From the NCBI RefSeq assembly GCF_022829685.1, contig NZ_JAKSYE010000074.1, positions 1 to 64,000 on the forward strand: a stretch of DNA of 64,000 bases. The letters run 5' to 3'. The translations under genes and the position numbers were made by a program. This DNA is from Methylobacterium sp. E-045. GTDB lineage: Bacteria; Pseudomonadota; Alphaproteobacteria; Rhizobiales; Beijerinckiaceae. Below are positions 47,715-57,808 of this stretch, in pieces (position 1 is the stretch's first letter; each line of letters begins with the position of its first letter). The notes under the pieces were generated by a model. The model was not told where the DNA came from, searched no databases, and saw only the letters and a program-made list of their open reading frames with translations.

Positions 47715-48854
47715 CTATTGCTCCGCGGCCGACTCGCGCCCGTCGCGGGCGCTCGACATGGGAAGGAGGAGACGGAAGGTGGTGCGGCGCGGCACCGGAT
47801 CGCATTCGACGATGCCGCCGTGATCGCCGATGATCTTGGCCGCCAGTGCAAGTCCGAGGCCGGACCCCTGCGCCTTGGTGGTGACGAAGGGGTCGAACAG
47901 GTCGGGCAGGAGCTCGGCCGAGACCCCCGGACCGTTGTCCCGCACCGCCACTTCGATGGGCAGGCTCACCCGTTCCCGCGTGCCGGGCACCTGCATCTTC
48001 AACCCCGTGCGGAAGGCGGTGGAGAGGGTGATCTCGCCGTCCACCGCATCGGCGCCGATAGCCTCGGCGGCGTTCTTGACGAGGTTGAGGATGACCTGGA
48101 TCAGCTGGTCGCGATTGCCCAGCACCGGGGGCAGCGACGGGTCGTAGGTCTCGACGAAGCGGATGTGCCGGGCAAAACCAGACTGGGCCGAGCGCTTCAC
48201 CTGATCGAGGACGCCGTGGACGTTGACCGGACCGCGCTCCACCGGGCGCTCGTCGCCGAACAGCTCCATCCGCTCGACGATGCGGACGATCCGATCGGAT
48301 TCGTCGCAGATCAGGCGGGTGAGCAGCCGGTCGTCCTCGCTGCCCGATTGCTCGAGGAGCTGCGCCGCCCCGCGGATGCCCGCGAGCGGGTTCTTGATCT
48401 CGTGGGCGAGCATGGCGCCGAGCGCGACCATCGAGCGCGCGGCGCCGCGATGGGTGAGCTGGCGGTTCATCTTGTCGGCGATGGTGCGCTCCTGGAGCAT
48501 CATCACCACGGCATCCTCCTCGTCGCCGAGGGGGGTCGCGAAGACGTCGACGTTGCGCTCCAGGCCGGAGCGCGGCTGGACCAGTTCGACGCCGTATTCG
48601 CTGACGCTCGCCTTGCGGCGGCGCACCTCGGCCACGAGGGCGCTGATCGGGGACGAGAACGGGATGATGTCGCGCAGGTGCCGGCGCTTCATCAACCGGG
48701 CGGAATGATCGAAGAACGTCTCCGCCGCGTGGTTCACATGGAGGATGCGGTCGTCCGCACCGATGGTGATGACCGGCAGCGGTAGGGCGTTGATCACCGC
48801 CTCGCTCGTGGGCGGGGCGATGGACCGCGTGCCGTATTCCTTCTCCACGCTCAC
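47715..48854 (-). CDS. ntrB: Nitrogen sensor kinase/phosphatase NtrB (NRII)
   Basis: A 379-residue soluble kinase. An N-terminal PAS domain (about 15-130) includes [20 protein letters not shown]. The phosphoacceptor lies in [20 protein letters not shown]. The ATPase shows [32 protein letters not shown] and the glycine motif [18 protein letters not shown]. The GTG start overlaps the dusB stop by four bases, so the three genes dusB-ntrB-ntrC form one operon. PII protein binding controls the kinase/phosphatase balance in this family. Confidence 0.96.
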   Translation of the reverse strand: MSVEKEYGTRSIAPPTSEAVINALPLPVITIGADDRILHVNHAAETFFDHSARLMKRRHLRDIIPFSSPISALVAEVRRRKASVSEYGVELVQPRSGLERNVDVFATPLGDEEDAVVMMLQERTIADKMNRQLTHRGAARSMVALGAMLAHEIKNPLAGIRGAAQLLEQSGSEDDRLLTRLICDESDRIVRIVERMELFGDERPVERGPVNVHGVLDQVKRSAQSGFARHIRFVETYDPSLPPVLGNRDQLIQVILNLVKNAAEAIGADAVDGEITLSTAFRTGLKMQVPGTRERVSLPIEVAVRDNGPGVSAELLPDLFDPFVTTKAQGSGLGLALAAKIIGDHGGIVECDPVPRRTTFRLLLPMSSARDGRESAAEQ

Positions 48855-49897
48855 GCTGCCTCCTCGGTGACGAATGCTTCGCGCGGGTGCCGCATCGCCC
48901 TCGAGAGAAGGTCGGCTGCGATGACCGGATCGGTGGTGGTGAGAAGCCGCGTCCGGTCATCGGGGGCGAGCGCGCCGGATCCGTCGACATAGGCCGCCAG
49001 GTGCTTGCGCGCGTGACGCACGCCCATGGCGGGGCCGTAGAGCGCGAGGAGCCCCTGGTAATGCTCCAGGGCGAGGGCGGCCTTCTCCCCGGCGTCGAGG
49101 GAACGCGGTGCGAGGCCGGCGAGACCGGCGGCGATCTCGCCCACCAGCCAGGGACGGCCCAGGGCCGCGCGGCCGATCATCAGACCGGCGGCGCCCGATG
49201 CGGCGAGGCAGGCCCGCGCACCGGCGAGATCGACGACGTCGCCATTGGCGATCACCGGGATCGAGACCGCGTCCACCACGGCGCGGATGGCGGCCCAATC
49301 GGCCTGGCCCTTGTAGAATTGCTGGCGGGTGCGGCCATGCACGGTGACCGCCGCCAGACCGAGTCCCTCGGCGCGCCGGGCGAGATCGGGGGCATTCAGG
49401 GTCGCATGGTCCCAACCGAGGCGCATCTTGACGGTGACCGGGATCGCCACCGCCGCCCGGACCGCCGCGAGGATCCGTGTCGCCCCCTCGATGTCCCGCA
49501 TCAGGGCCGAGCCCGCCTCCCCGCCGGTGACGGTCTTGGCCGGACAGCCCATGTTGATGTCGATGACATCCGCGCCGTTCGCCTCGGCCAGCCGCGCGGC
49601 CTCCGCCATCGATTCGGGCACGCAGCCGGCGAGCTGGACCACGTGGGGATCGACCCCGCCGCCCTCGGCGCGCAGGCGCGCCTCCTCCGCCCCCCGGGCG
49701 AATTCCGCCGCCGCCACCATTTCCGAGACGACGGCGCTTGCACCCAGGCGCCGCGCGATGCGACGCATGTGCAGATCGGTGACGCCCGACAGGGGGGCGA
49801 GCAGGACCGGCACCGGAGCCCTGGCGCCTGCCCTCTCACCCAGCTGCCCTCGGTCATCGTTCGAGCGCAGAACGCTCAAATAATCATCAGCTTTCAT
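48851..49897 (-). CDS. dusB: tRNA-dihydrouridine synthase, DusB type (NifR3)
   Basis: A 348-residue FMN enzyme that reduces uridine to dihydrouridine in tRNA. The TIM-barrel motifs are [19 protein letters not shown] at the start, [20 protein letters not shown] with the catalytic cysteine, [25 protein letters not shown] and VIANGDVVD, with [18 protein letters not shown] at the phosphate-binding end. ATG 49895-49897 is used; a TTG lies 12 bases upstream. It heads the ntrBC operon, the classical nifR3-ntrB-ntrC arrangement, and is divergent from ispDF. Confidence 0.94.
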   Translation of the reverse strand: MKADDYLSVLRSNDDRGQLGERAGARAPVPVLLAPLSGVTDLHMRRIARRLGASAVVSEMVAAAEFARGAEEARLRAEGGGVDPHVVQLAGCVPESMAEAARLAEANGADVIDINMGCPAKTVTGGEAGSALMRDIEGATRILAAVRAAVAIPVTVKMRLGWDHATLNAPDLARRAEGLGLAAVTVHGRTRQQFYKGQADWAAIRAVVDAVSIPVIANGDVVDLAGARACLAASGAAGLMIGRAALGRPWLVGEIAAGLAGLAPRSLDAGEKAALALEHYQGLLALYGPAMGVRHARKHLAAYVDGSGALAPDDRTRLLTTTDPVIAADLLSRAMRHPREAFVTEEAA

Positions 49898-50031
49898 TGT
49901 GCCCAACAAATAGACAATCGCCGGGGCGACGCAAGCGCCTTGCGCGATTTGATTTCAGGCTATGCCCCGCTTAAACGACACACCACCCCAGCCCTTCACG
50001 CGATCTCGAACTGATGCGGGAGCATACGTCC

Positions 50032-51318
50032 ATGTCCGGCACCGCCTGGAACGCCGCGGTGGTCGTCGCAGCCGGCCGCGGGATCCGCATCGGCGGCGAC
50101 GTTCCCAAGCAATATCGCAGCGTCGGCGGACGCGCGGTCCTGACGCGGACCCTCGCCGCGCTGGCGGCGCATCCCGACCTGACCCTCATTCAGCCCGTGA
50201 TCGCTGCGGATGCCGCCTCGTTCTACCATGCTTGCGTCGAGGAACTCGACCCCGTTCTGCGGGCCAAGCTCGCGGCTCCCGTCGAGGGCGGCGCCACGCG
50301 CCAGCAATCCGTCCGCGCCGGCCTCGAAGCCTTGGTTCTCGAAGCCTTGGACGCGACGTCGGCGGTCGCGGGCGCGCCGGGCCTCGTCCTCGTCCACGAC
50401 GCGGCCCGCCCGCATGTGGACACGGCCTTGATCGACCGGGCCCTCGTCGCCGGTCGCGACCACGGCGCGGCGGTGCCCGGCATCGCCGTCACCGATACGA
50501 TCAAGATCGTCGAGGATCTCGGGGCGGGGATCGGCCGGGTGCGCGAGACCCCTGCCCGCGAATCCCTGCGCGCTGTCCAGACCCCCCAGGCCTTCGCCTT
50601 CGCGCCCCTCCTCGCCGCCCATCGCGCGGCGGCGGAGGCGGGCCTCCACGGCTTCACCGATGACGGGGCCCTGGCCGAATGGGCCGGTCTCGACGTGGTG
50701 GTGTTCGAGGGCGACCCGCGCAACCGCAAGATCACCCAGCCCTCGGACCTGATCGAGGCCGACCGCGGCTTTTCCGGCAGCGATGCCCTGCCCTCCGAAC
50801 CAGAGACCGATTCCATGACGACCTACGTGACCCGCCTCGGGACCGGCTTCGACGTCCACGCCTTCACCGAGGGCGACCATGTCTGGCTCGGCGGCGTGAA
50901 GATCCCCGCCGATCGCGGCGTGCTGGCCCATTCCGACGGGGACGTGGCGCTGCACGCCCTCACCGACGCCCTCCTCGGGGCGATCGCGGATGGCGATATC
51001 GGCACGCATTTCCCGCCCAGCGACGAGCAATGGCGCGGTGCCTCGTCCGACCGGTTCCTGGCCCATGCGGTGAAGCTCGTCCGCGACCGGGGCGGCCGGA
51101 TCGACCATCTCGACATCACCGTCCTGGCCGAAGCCCCGCGCATCGGCGCCCACCGCGAGGCCATCCGCGCCCGCATCGCCGAGATCTGCGGCGTGCCGCT
51201 GAGCTCGGTCTCGATCAAGGCGACGACCACCGAGAAGCTCGGCTTCGTCGGCCGGGCCGAAGGCCTCGCGGCCCAGGCGGCGGCGACGATCCGCCTGCCG
51301 GAAGACGACGCGGCGTGA
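50032..51318 (+). CDS. ispDF: Bifunctional MEP-pathway enzyme IspDF
   Basis: A 428-residue fusion for isoprenoid synthesis. The IspD part (1-240) is a cytidylyltransferase, with [20 protein letters not shown] and [12 protein letters not shown], making CDP-methylerythritol. The IspF part (263-428) is the 2-C-methyl-D-erythritol 2,4-cyclodiphosphate synthase, with [40 protein letters not shown] and [16 protein letters not shown]. The intermediate IspE step is encoded elsewhere. ATG 50032 has GGGAG upstream; an ATG at 50014 has no such site. The stop overlaps the next start (GTGA). Confidence 0.96.
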   Translation: MSGTAWNAAVVVAAGRGIRIGGDVPKQYRSVGGRAVLTRTLAALAAHPDLTLIQPVIAADAASFYHACVEELDPVLRAKLAAPVEGGATRQQSVRAGLEALVLEALDATSAVAGAPGLVLVHDAARPHVDTALIDRALVAGRDHGAAVPGIAVTDTIKIVEDLGAGIGRVRETPARESLRAVQTPQAFAFAPLLAAHRAAAEAGLHGFTDDGALAEWAGLDVVVFEGDPRNRKITQPSDLIEADRGFSGSDALPSEPETDSMTTYVTRLGTGFDVHAFTEGDHVWLGGVKIPADRGVLAHSDGDVALHALTDALLGAIADGDIGTHFPPSDEQWRGASSDRFLAHAVKLVRDRGGRIDHLDITVLAEAPRIGAHREAIRARIAEICGVPLSSVSIKATTTEKLGFVGRAEGLAAQAAATIRLPEDDAA

Positions 51319-51824
51319 TCGACGACCCGGCGCTCCTCGCCCGCGCCGAGGCGCTGGTGGCGGCCTATGCCGCCGCCGGCCTCCGTGCCGCCTGCGCCGA
51401 ATCCTGCACCGGGGGCCTCGTCGCCGGGCTGCTCACGTCCGTGCCCGGCTCCTCGGCGGTGCTGGAGCGCGGCTTCGTCACCTATTCCAACGACGCCAAA
51501 TCCGAGATGCTCGGCGTGCCCGCCGATCTCATCGCGACCCATGGGGCGGTGAGCAAATCCGTGGCCCGCGCCATGGCGGAGGGGACCCTTGCCCATTCGC
51601 ACGCGGATGTGGCGGTCTCGATCACCGGCATCGCCGGTCCGGGCGGCGGCAGCGCGGCGAAGCCCGTGGGCCTGGTGCATTTCGGCCTCGCCCGCCGGGG
51701 CGCCGCGACCCGGCATATCGAGCGCCGCTACGGCGATCCCGGCCGCACCGAGATCCGCCGGCTCGCCGTGGCAGAGGCCCTGGAGCTGTTCGGCAGGGCC
51801 GTGGAGCCGGTCGGGTCGGACTGA
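51315..51824 (+). CDS. CinA C-terminal-type nicotinamide-nucleotide amidase
   Basis: A 169-residue single-domain PncC-type enzyme that deamidates nicotinamide mononucleotide, recycling NAD breakdown products. Motifs [20 protein letters not shown] (with the nucleophile serine/cysteine region), [31 protein letters not shown] and [20 protein letters not shown] cover the whole domain. The N-terminal molybdopterin-like domain of full CinA is absent. The GTG start overlaps the ispDF stop by four bases, so translation is coupled; this pairing is common in rhizobia. Confidence 0.92.
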   Translation: MIDDPALLARAEALVAAYAAAGLRAACAESCTGGLVAGLLTSVPGSSAVLERGFVTYSNDAKSEMLGVPADLIATHGAVSKSVARAMAEGTLAHSHADVAVSITGIAGPGGGSAAKPVGLVHFGLARRGAATRHIERRYGDPGRTEIRRLAVAEALELFGRAVEPVGSD

Positions 51825-51830
51825 GCGTCC

Positions 51831-51861
51831 TCCGACCCGATCGTCTGCTTCGATCGTCGGA
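51831..51861 (+). terminator. Hairpin after the ispDF-cinA operon
   Basis: A dyad with outer TCCGAC/GTCGGA and inner CGATCG/CGATCG arms around TCTGCTT. There is no U-run, so its termination strength is uncertain. Confidence 0.45.
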
Positions 51862-51936
51862 ACGGAGCGTTTGCGAATCACCTCCTGCTCTGCTACCTGC
51901 ACTCTCCGGTTGTTCTCGAACCTGTGGGGAGGCTGC

Positions 51937-51978
51937 ATGATCACTGCATTTATCGTCTCCCCGGCTGGCCGCCCGTAG
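51937..51978 (+). CDS. Possible 13-residue leader peptide upstream of the ABC exporter
   Basis: ATG 51937 encodes MITAFIVSPAGRP then TAG. It has a perfect ribosome-binding site, GGGGAGG, five bases upstream, far stronger than those of most genes here. It sits in the 303-base gap between the cinA-type gene and the ABC exporter, 149 bases before the latter's start. It could be a regulatory leader or a tiny membrane-active peptide; chance cannot be excluded. Confidence 0.3.
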   Translation: MITAFIVSPAGRP

Positions 51979-52127
51979 GCCGCTCAGCCTGAGACCGCGA
52001 TGGGCCCGAGGGCGCCACGCGGTCGTTTCGATCGTCTTCCCGAAGAATTCAGACCGCCGTCGCCGGCCCCTGGCCCTGCGTGCCGGTCCCCGGATCCGAC
52101 GCCGATCCCGCGTCGCATGAGGCAGCC

Positions 52128-53915
52128 ATGACTCCCGTCCGTCCCCGGCGCGCTCAAGCCTATCGCGACGTGCTGGCCTTCGTCCTCCGCCATTGGCGCG
52201 CCCGGCTCGGCCTCGTGTCGGGCCTCGTCGCCGCCATCACCGCCGCCACCCTCGCCGACGTCTTCCTGCCGCTCTATGCCGGCCGGCTCGTGGATGCCCT
52301 GTCGAACGCCGACCGGGCGGCCGCCCTCCATGCGGCGCTGTCCGCCTTCGCCGCGATGGTGGCGCTCGGCCTCGTCACCCTGGGCCTGCGCCACGTCGCC
52401 TGGGCTCTCGTGGTTCCCCTGACCCTCGGCACCATGGCGGACGTGGCGCGGTCGGGCTTCCACCGGGTCCAGCGCCTGTCCACCGATTGGCACGCCAACA
52501 GCTTCTCGGGCTCGACCGTGCGCAAGATCTCGCGCGGGATGTGGGCGCTCGACGGACTCAACGACACGCTGCTCCTGTCGCTGCTGCCCTCCCTCGTGGT
52601 GCTCCTCGGTACGATGGTCCTGCTCGGCCTGCATTGGCCCGCCATGGGCGCGGTGATCGGGCTCGGGACGCTGCTCTATGTCGGCACCACGGTGGTGCTC
52701 GCCACACGGGTGATCGCACCGGCGGCGCAGCTCTCCAATGGCTGGGATACGAAGCTCGGCGGCACCCTCAGCGATGCCATCGGCAACAACGCCGTGGTCA
52801 AGGCCTTCGGCGCGGAGGCCCGCGAGGACGCCCGCCTGTCCCGCATCCTCGACAAATGGGCCAGGCGCACGCGCCGGACCTGGATGCGGGTGACCTGGAG
52901 CGGCACCGGCCAGCTCGGGCTGCTGCTCGGCCTGCGCAGTGCCATCGTCGGGGTCGCCCTGTGGCTGTGGTGGACGAAGGCCGCGACGCCGGGCGACGTC
53001 GCCTACGTGCTCACCACCTACTTCGTGGTGCACGGCTATCTCCGCGACATCGGCGGGCACATCAATCACCTGCAACGGGCGGTGAACGAGATGGAGGAGC
53101 TCGTGGCCCTCGAATCCGAACCCGTCGGCGTGGCCGATCGCCCGGATGCCACGGCGCTTTGCGTCGCCGGCGGGGCGCTGCGTTTCGAGGACGTGACCTT
53201 CCACTATGCCGGCCACGAGACGCCGCTCTACCGGGATCTCTGCGTGAGCATCCCGGCGGGCCAGCGGGTCGGTCTCGTCGGCCGCTCGGGTTCGGGCAAG
53301 ACCACCTTCGTCAAGCTCGTCCAGCGGCTCTACGACGTGACGGGCGGGCGCGTGCTCATCGACGGCACCGATGTGGCCGGCGTGCGCCAGGACTCCCTGC
53401 GCCGCTCCCTCGCCATCGTCCCGCAGGAGCCGGTGCTGTTCCACCGGTCGCTCGCCGAGAACATTGCCTATGCGCGGCCCGAGGCGACGATGGCGGAGAT
53501 CGAGCGCGCGGCGCGTCTCGCCAACGCGCACGACTTCATCGCGCGGCTGCCGAAGGGCTACGCCACCCTGGTGGGCGAGCGCGGGGTGAAGCTGTCCGGC
53601 GGCGAACGCCAGCGGGTGGCGTTGGCCCGCGCCTTCCTGGCCGATGCGCCGATCCTGATCCTCGACGAGGCCACGTCGAGCCTCGATTCGGAATCGGAGG
53701 CGCTGATCCAGGAGGCGATGGAGCGGCTGATGCGGGGCCGCACCGCCATCGTCATCGCGCACCGCCTCTCCACCGTGCGCGCCCTGGACCGCATACTCGT
53801 CTTCGACCGGGGCCGCATCGTCGAGGACGGCAGCCATGCCGCCCTCATGCGCCGTCCCGCCGGCCGGTATCGGGGGCTGTTCGAGACGCAGATGCCGATG
53901 GCGGAGAGCGCATGA
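52128..53915 (+). CDS. ABC transporter, fused permease and ATPase (exporter type)
   Basis: A 595-residue half-transporter acting as a homodimer in the inner membrane. Six helices cover about 20-305 (LGLVSGLVAAITAATLADVF; LLLSLLPSLVVLLGTMVLLG). The ATPase covers about 345-585: Walker A GLVGRSGSGKTTFVKL, Q-loop VPQEPVLF, signature VKLSGGERQRVALAR, Walker B ILILDEATSSLDS and the H-loop AHRLSTV. It resembles MsbA/lipid and drug exporters. ATG 52128 has AGG upstream. Its stop overlaps the phosphatase-like gene by four bases (ATGA), so the two are made together. The substrate is unknown. Confidence 0.92.
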   Translation: MTPVRPRRAQAYRDVLAFVLRHWRARLGLVSGLVAAITAATLADVFLPLYAGRLVDALSNADRAAALHAALSAFAAMVALGLVTLGLRHVAWALVVPLTLGTMADVARSGFHRVQRLSTDWHANSFSGSTVRKISRGMWALDGLNDTLLLSLLPSLVVLLGTMVLLGLHWPAMGAVIGLGTLLYVGTTVVLATRVIAPAAQLSNGWDTKLGGTLSDAIGNNAVVKAFGAEAREDARLSRILDKWARRTRRTWMRVTWSGTGQLGLLLGLRSAIVGVALWLWWTKAATPGDVAYVLTTYFVVHGYLRDIGGHINHLQRAVNEMEELVALESEPVGVADRPDATALCVAGGALRFEDVTFHYAGHETPLYRDLCVSIPAGQRVGLVGRSGSGKTTFVKLVQRLYDVTGGRVLIDGTDVAGVRQDSLRRSLAIVPQEPVLFHRSLAENIAYARPEATMAEIERAARLANAHDFIARLPKGYATLVGERGVKLSGGERQRVALARAFLADAPILILDEATSSLDSESEALIQEAMERLMRGRTAIVIAHRLSTVRALDRILVFDRGRIVEDGSHAALMRRPAGRYRGLFETQMPMAESA

Positions 53916-54241
53916 GGCGAAACCTGCTGTTCGTCTGCGGCCGGAACCGCCTGCGCAGCCCGACCGCCGAACAGGTCTTCTCCGGCCGGAGCGAGTGCGA
54001 GGTCGCCTCGGCCGGGATCGACCACGATGCCGACGAGCCGGTGACGGCCGAATGGCTGGAATGGGCCGACATCGTCTTCGTGATGGAGCGTCGCCACCGC
54101 ACCAAGCTCCGGCACCGCTACGGGGCCGCGTTGAAGCACGCCCGGGTGATCTGCCTCGATATTCCGGACGATTACGGGTTCATGGACCCGGATCTGGTCC
54201 GCCTCCTGGACAAGAGGGTGACGCCGCATCTCAGGGGATGA
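53912..54241 (+). CDS. Low-molecular-weight protein-tyrosine-phosphatase-like protein
   Basis: A 109-residue protein. The P-loop C9-x5-R15-S lies in LLFVCGRNRLRSPTAEQVFS, the pattern of the LMW-PTP fold. The chain is shorter than the usual 140-155 residues, and the second half (ERRHRTKLRHRYGAAL; ICLDIPDDYGFMDPDLVRLL) carries DIPDDY, where the family's general-acid Asp region DP usually lies. It probably dephosphorylates a protein or small molecule. Start overlap with the ABC exporter indicates coupled translation. Confidence 0.78.
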   Translation: MRRNLLFVCGRNRLRSPTAEQVFSGRSECEVASAGIDHDADEPVTAEWLEWADIVFVMERRHRTKLRHRYGAALKHARVICLDIPDDYGFMDPDLVRLLDKRVTPHLRG

Positions 54242-54282
54242 TGCGAGCGCGACCGCCAGCTCCCCCGACCCCGTGCGCCGCC

Positions 54283-54738
54283 TCACGCCACCCCGTAGAC
54301 CCGGTCCGCCCTGCCCTCGAACGCGTCGGTGAACTTGCGGAAGGCGCGGTCGAACATCGTGCCCATCAGCAGGCCGAGGGTGCGGCTCTTGAACTCGTAG
54401 GTGATGAAGAAGTCGACGTCGCAGCCGCCGGAAGACCTGTCCTTGAAACCCCAGCGGTTCTCGAGGTGCCGGAACGGTCCGTCGATGTATTCGGCGACGA
54501 TCCTCCGGTTCTTGGGGTCGAGGGTCACGCGGGTGGTGAAGCGCTCGCGGATCGCCTTGTAGCCCACCCCCATCTCGGCCACGAGGATCTCGGTGCCGTC
54601 CGGGCCGGGCTGGCGGCGCAGGACGCGCAGGGATTCGCAGAGCGGCAGGAATTCGGGATAGCGTTCCACGTCGGCCACGAGGTCGTACATCTGCTGCGGC
54701 GAGTGGCGCACCGCACGGTTGATCCGGAAGGAAGGCAT
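54283..54738 (-). CDS. Coq10/RatA-family START-like protein
   Basis: A 151-residue polyketide-cyclase/SRPBCC-fold protein. Motifs VRHSPQQMYDLVADVERYPE and FLPLCESLRVL near the start, and LENRWGFKD and VDFFITYEFKSRTLGLLMG later, are typical of the coenzyme-Q-binding Coq10 / RatA family. It likely binds or traffics ubiquinone; the toxin name RatA comes from E. coli and may not apply. ATG 54736-54738 lies six bases after the lipA stop codon, so it is in the lipA operon, the standard order in Rhizobiales. Confidence 0.88.
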   Translation of the reverse strand: MPSFRINRAVRHSPQQMYDLVADVERYPEFLPLCESLRVLRRQPGPDGTEILVAEMGVGYKAIRERFTTRVTLDPKNRRIVAEYIDGPFRHLENRWGFKDRSSGGCDVDFFITYEFKSRTLGLLMGTMFDRAFRKFTDAFEGRADRVYGVA

Positions 54739-54744
54739 CGGCCC

Positions 54745-55713
54745 TCAGGCGTTGGCAGGCGCGAGGCGAGCGAGCCGGGCGGCCTTCAATCGGGAAAAAT
54801 CCTCGCCCGCATGGTGCGAGGAGCGGGTCAGGGGCGTCGCCGAGACGAGGAGGAAACCCTTGGAATAGGCGGTGGTTTCAAGGGTCTTGAACTCGTCGGG
54901 CGGGACGAAGCGCTTCACCTCGTGGTGCTTCTTCGTCGGCTGCAGGTACTGGCCGATGGTGAGGAAGTCCACATCCGCCGAGCGCAGGTCGTCCATGAGC
55001 TGGACGATCTCGTTCCGCTCCTCGCCGAGGCCGACCATGATGCCGGACTTGGTGAAGATGGTGGGGTCGAGCTCCTTCACCCGCTGCAGCAGGCGCACCG
55101 AATGGAAGTAGCGCGCGCCGGGGCGCACGGTGAGGTAGTTGCCCGGCACCGTCTCCATGTTGTGGTTGAACACGTCGGGGCGCGCCTCCACCACCAGTTC
55201 CAGCGCGCCGTCCTTGCGCAGGAAATCGGGGGTGAGCACCTCGATCGTCGTGGCGGGGCTGCGCTCGCGGATGGCCCGGATGGTGCGGAAGAAATGCATG
55301 GCCCCGCCATCGGCGAGGTCGTCCCGGTCCACCGAGGTGATGACCACGTGGTGCAGGCCGAGCTTGGCCACGGAATCGGCGATCTTGGCCGGCTCGTCCC
55401 CGTCGAGGGCGTTGGGCATGCCGGTGCGCACGTTGCAGAAGGCGCAGGCCCGCGTGCAGGTGTCGCCCATGATCATGAAGGTGGCGTGCTTCTTCTCCCA
55501 GCACTCGCCGATATTCGGGCAGCCCGCCTCCTCGCAGACGGTGACGAGGCCGTGCTCCTTCACGATGGCGCGGGTGGCGTTCCAGCCCGGCGAACCCGGT
55601 GCCTTCACCCGGATCCAGTCGGGCTTGCGCTGGATCGGATTGTCGGGGCGATGCGCCTTTTCCGGATGCCGGGGGCGCTGGTCGTTTCGCAGGAGGTCGA
55701 GGACGACGGCCAT
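54745..55713 (-). CDS. lipA: Lipoyl synthase
   Basis: A 322-residue radical-SAM enzyme that inserts two sulfurs into octanoyl groups on lipoyl domains. Both clusters are marked: auxiliary [14 protein letters not shown] (C-x4-C-x5-C) and radical-[11 protein letters not shown] (C-x3-C-x2-C). Other family segments are [60 protein letters not shown] and the C-terminal RSSHHAGE serine motif. ATG 55711-55713 fits the usual family start; the frame is open far upstream but reads unlike LipA. Its products are used by PdhC encoded 8 kb away. Confidence 0.97.
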   Translation of the reverse strand: MAVVLDLLRNDQRPRHPEKAHRPDNPIQRKPDWIRVKAPGSPGWNATRAIVKEHGLVTVCEEAGCPNIGECWEKKHATFMIMGDTCTRACAFCNVRTGMPNALDGDEPAKIADSVAKLGLHHVVITSVDRDDLADGGAMHFFRTIRAIRERSPATTIEVLTPDFLRKDGALELVVEARPDVFNHNMETVPGNYLTVRPGARYFHSVRLLQRVKELDPTIFTKSGIMVGLGEERNEIVQLMDDLRSADVDFLTIGQYLQPTKKHHEVKRFVPPDEFKTLETTAYSKGFLLVSATPLTRSSHHAGEDFSRLKAARLARLAPANA

Positions 55714-55817
55714 GGCATACCGGGCAAGCTGCGCCGGCAACGGGCCGGCGCTCGGATCGAAACGTAATGACTCGGCTCCCGCATCGCAAACGATCGGGAA
55801 ACGATCCGCCGAACCTG

Positions 55818-56108
55818 TCAGTAGCTCATGCCGCGCCCGCGGATCGCCCTGTAGATGGTGATGATGATCACCGCCCCCGCCGTGGCCGAGAGCAGGTTGC
55901 GCCAGAAGCCGTAGACCGGGATGTGGAGCTTGGCGGCCAGGTAGTTGCCGAGAAGGCCGCCGAGGATGCCCATCGCGATGTTGGCGAAGAGGCCCATGTT
56001 CGCCGAGGTGAACTGTTCCGCGAGCCAGCCCGCCAGGGCGCCGATGACGATCGCCATGAACAATCCCACGCCCGGCTGCCCAAGCGCGCCGTAGACTTCT
56101 CCATTCAT
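55818..56108 (-). CDS. GlsB/YeaQ/YmgE-family small membrane protein
   Basis: A 96-residue transglycosylase-associated-type protein with three hydrophobic helices: [39 protein letters not shown] and [20 protein letters not shown]. The repeated small-residue GG pattern is typical of the family, which is stress-induced and located in the inner membrane. ATG 56106-56108 has AAGGAG upstream. It is co-oriented with lipA, 104 bases away, a common rhizobial arrangement. Confidence 0.88.
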   Translation of the reverse strand: MNGEVYGALGQPGVGLFMAIVIGALAGWLAEQFTSANMGLFANIAMGILGGLLGNYLAAKLHIPVYGFWRNLLSATAGAVIIITIYRAIRGRGMSY

Positions 56109-56509
56109 ACCCGTCGCTCCTTCGCAGGGATCGGGGCGTGCCGGTCGCCCCGCTACGGATCCTACCTGTGATGCTCTCGCCCGCGACGCAAGTCGCTGCG
56201 GCACGGGGCAGGACGGGAGCTCCCGTGCCGGATGGCCCATGGCACTGCGGAACGCCGATCCTCCGGCGGGTTCGGCGCGGATCGAGGGGCATGAAACATG
56301 TCCGTGCCGCCCCTGGTCACCGATGGATAGAAACGGGCTGCTCGAAGTTAATTATTAATATTAACTATATCATCAATGATGTCGTCATATACCCGTAAGA
56401 TTCTACGTATGGATTTCCATCGACTTGTCAGTATGTCGTTAACGATCTCTTAACTATCTCCAGGTTGCCGCAACGTCGTTCGGGATGTGCGGGCTTTGGA
56501 GCGAGTGCC
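56109..56509. promoter_or_regulatory. AT-rich divergent promoter region
   Basis: About 400 bases between the GlsB-like gene and the SDR. From about 56340 to 56460 the sequence is strikingly AT-rich for this genome. It contains a GTTAAT-N7-ATTAAC dyad at 56347-56365 and further TTAA/ATGATG words. Such islands often hold promoters or sites for nucleoid proteins. No gene was seen. Confidence 0.5.
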
Positions 56510-57721
56510 GTGAGTCGAATTCTTTTGACAGGGGCGACGGGGCTCATCGGTGGTGCCGTCCTGCACCATGCCCTGATGGCCAAGACGGATGCGGAATGGG
56601 TCTGCCTGGTGCGGGCCTCGGACGAGGAGGCCGGGCGTCAGCGCATCGCGGCGCGTCTCGGCCGTTTCACCAGCGCCCTGAACGCCCAGCGCCTGGCGCA
56701 GCGCGTGGACATCGTGGCGGGGGATTTCACCAAGGCCGACCAGATCGCCGATCCGCGACTCGATTCGGTGACGCAGATCCTGCATCTGGCCGCCGATACG
56801 TCGTGGTGGGCGCAGGAGAAGGTCCACCGGACCAACCATGACGGCACCCTGGCCCTCGCCCGCCGCGCGGCGCGGATGGCGCGGCTCGACCGGTTCCTGC
56901 ATGTGAGCACGGCGATGATCTGCGGCGGCAGGCCCCCCGCCATGGTGGACGAGACCCGCTACCCCGACCCGGACGCCACGCATCTCGTGCCCTACAGCGC
57001 CTCGAAAGCCGCAGCCGAGTCGTCGCTGGCCGCCCGTTTCGCCGACCTGCCCCTGGTCGTGGCGCGCCCCTCCATCGTCCTCGGCCATTCGACGCTGGGC
57101 GCCCGGCCGGGATCGAGCATCCTCTGGGTGATCCGCGCCTGCGACCGGCTGCGGCTCGTCGCCGGCGACCGCGACGGGACCGTGGACATCGTCCCCATCG
57201 ACTGGGTGGCCGACACCCTGGTGGAGATGCTGGCAAGATCCGACCTCGCCCACCGGACCTATCACCTCTCCGCCGGAACCGGCAGCCGCACCCGCTGGAG
57301 CGACCTCGGCCGCACCCTCGACCGCGTCGACCCGGCCGACGGCCCGCGCCATTACGACGAGTTTTCCGCCCGCGACCGGGCGACCCTGCACAGGCGCTTC
57401 ACCGAGGTCTTCGGCATGGACGAGGCCATCAAGGTGGCGATGTTCCGGGCGCTGCAGGCCTATTACCGGTTCTGCGAACTCGACGTGACCTTCGACAATG
57501 CGCGCCTCCTGGCGGAAGGTTTTCCCCCTCCCCCCGCGCTCACGCAGTACATCGGCCGCTGCATCGAGACCTCCGGCGAGATCATCGACCAGTTCCGCGA
57601 GGATTTCGCCGGATTTGCCGGGGCGCCCGTGCGGGGCGAACCGACCGCGCGTCCGAGGCCGTCCCAGCCCGATGGCGCCACGAACCGGGTTGTGGCGAGA
57701 CGCGGATCCGCCCCAGGCTGA
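56510..57721 (+). CDS. Thioester-reductase-like NAD-dependent epimerase/SDR
   Basis: A 403-residue extended SDR. The Rossmann motif is ILLTGATGLIGGAVLHHAL at the N-terminus. The substrate domain has ILHLAADTSWWAQ, HVSTAMICGG and the catalytic Y-x3-K as VPYSASKAAAES. The pattern V-x-ARPSIVLGHS resembles the reductase domains of thioester reductases and of Lys2/NRPS-type enzymes, here without a carrier or adenylation domain. It probably reduces a carrier-bound or CoA thioester, or modifies a nucleotide sugar. GTG 56510 has GGAG upstream, and an AT-rich promoter island precedes it. The C-terminal 40 residues are Arg/Pro-rich. Confidence 0.8.
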   Translation: MSRILLTGATGLIGGAVLHHALMAKTDAEWVCLVRASDEEAGRQRIAARLGRFTSALNAQRLAQRVDIVAGDFTKADQIADPRLDSVTQILHLAADTSWWAQEKVHRTNHDGTLALARRAARMARLDRFLHVSTAMICGGRPPAMVDETRYPDPDATHLVPYSASKAAAESSLAARFADLPLVVARPSIVLGHSTLGARPGSSILWVIRACDRLRLVAGDRDGTVDIVPIDWVADTLVEMLARSDLAHRTYHLSAGTGSRTRWSDLGRTLDRVDPADGPRHYDEFSARDRATLHRRFTEVFGMDEAIKVAMFRALQAYYRFCELDVTFDNARLLAEGFPPPPALTQYIGRCIETSGEIIDQFREDFAGFAGAPVRGEPTARPRPSQPDGATNRVVARRGSAPG

Positions 57722-57808
57722 TCCGTCCGTCGCCGGAGCCAAATCTCACCTCGGCCATTGACCCGAGCGAAGGGCGTCCGGCTCGGGCGCGGAGTCAGGG
57801 TCACGACC

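Noticed and set aside
55714..56292. Possible N-terminal extension of LipA
   Set aside because: The open frame overlaps the GlsB-like gene in another phase and does not resemble LipA.
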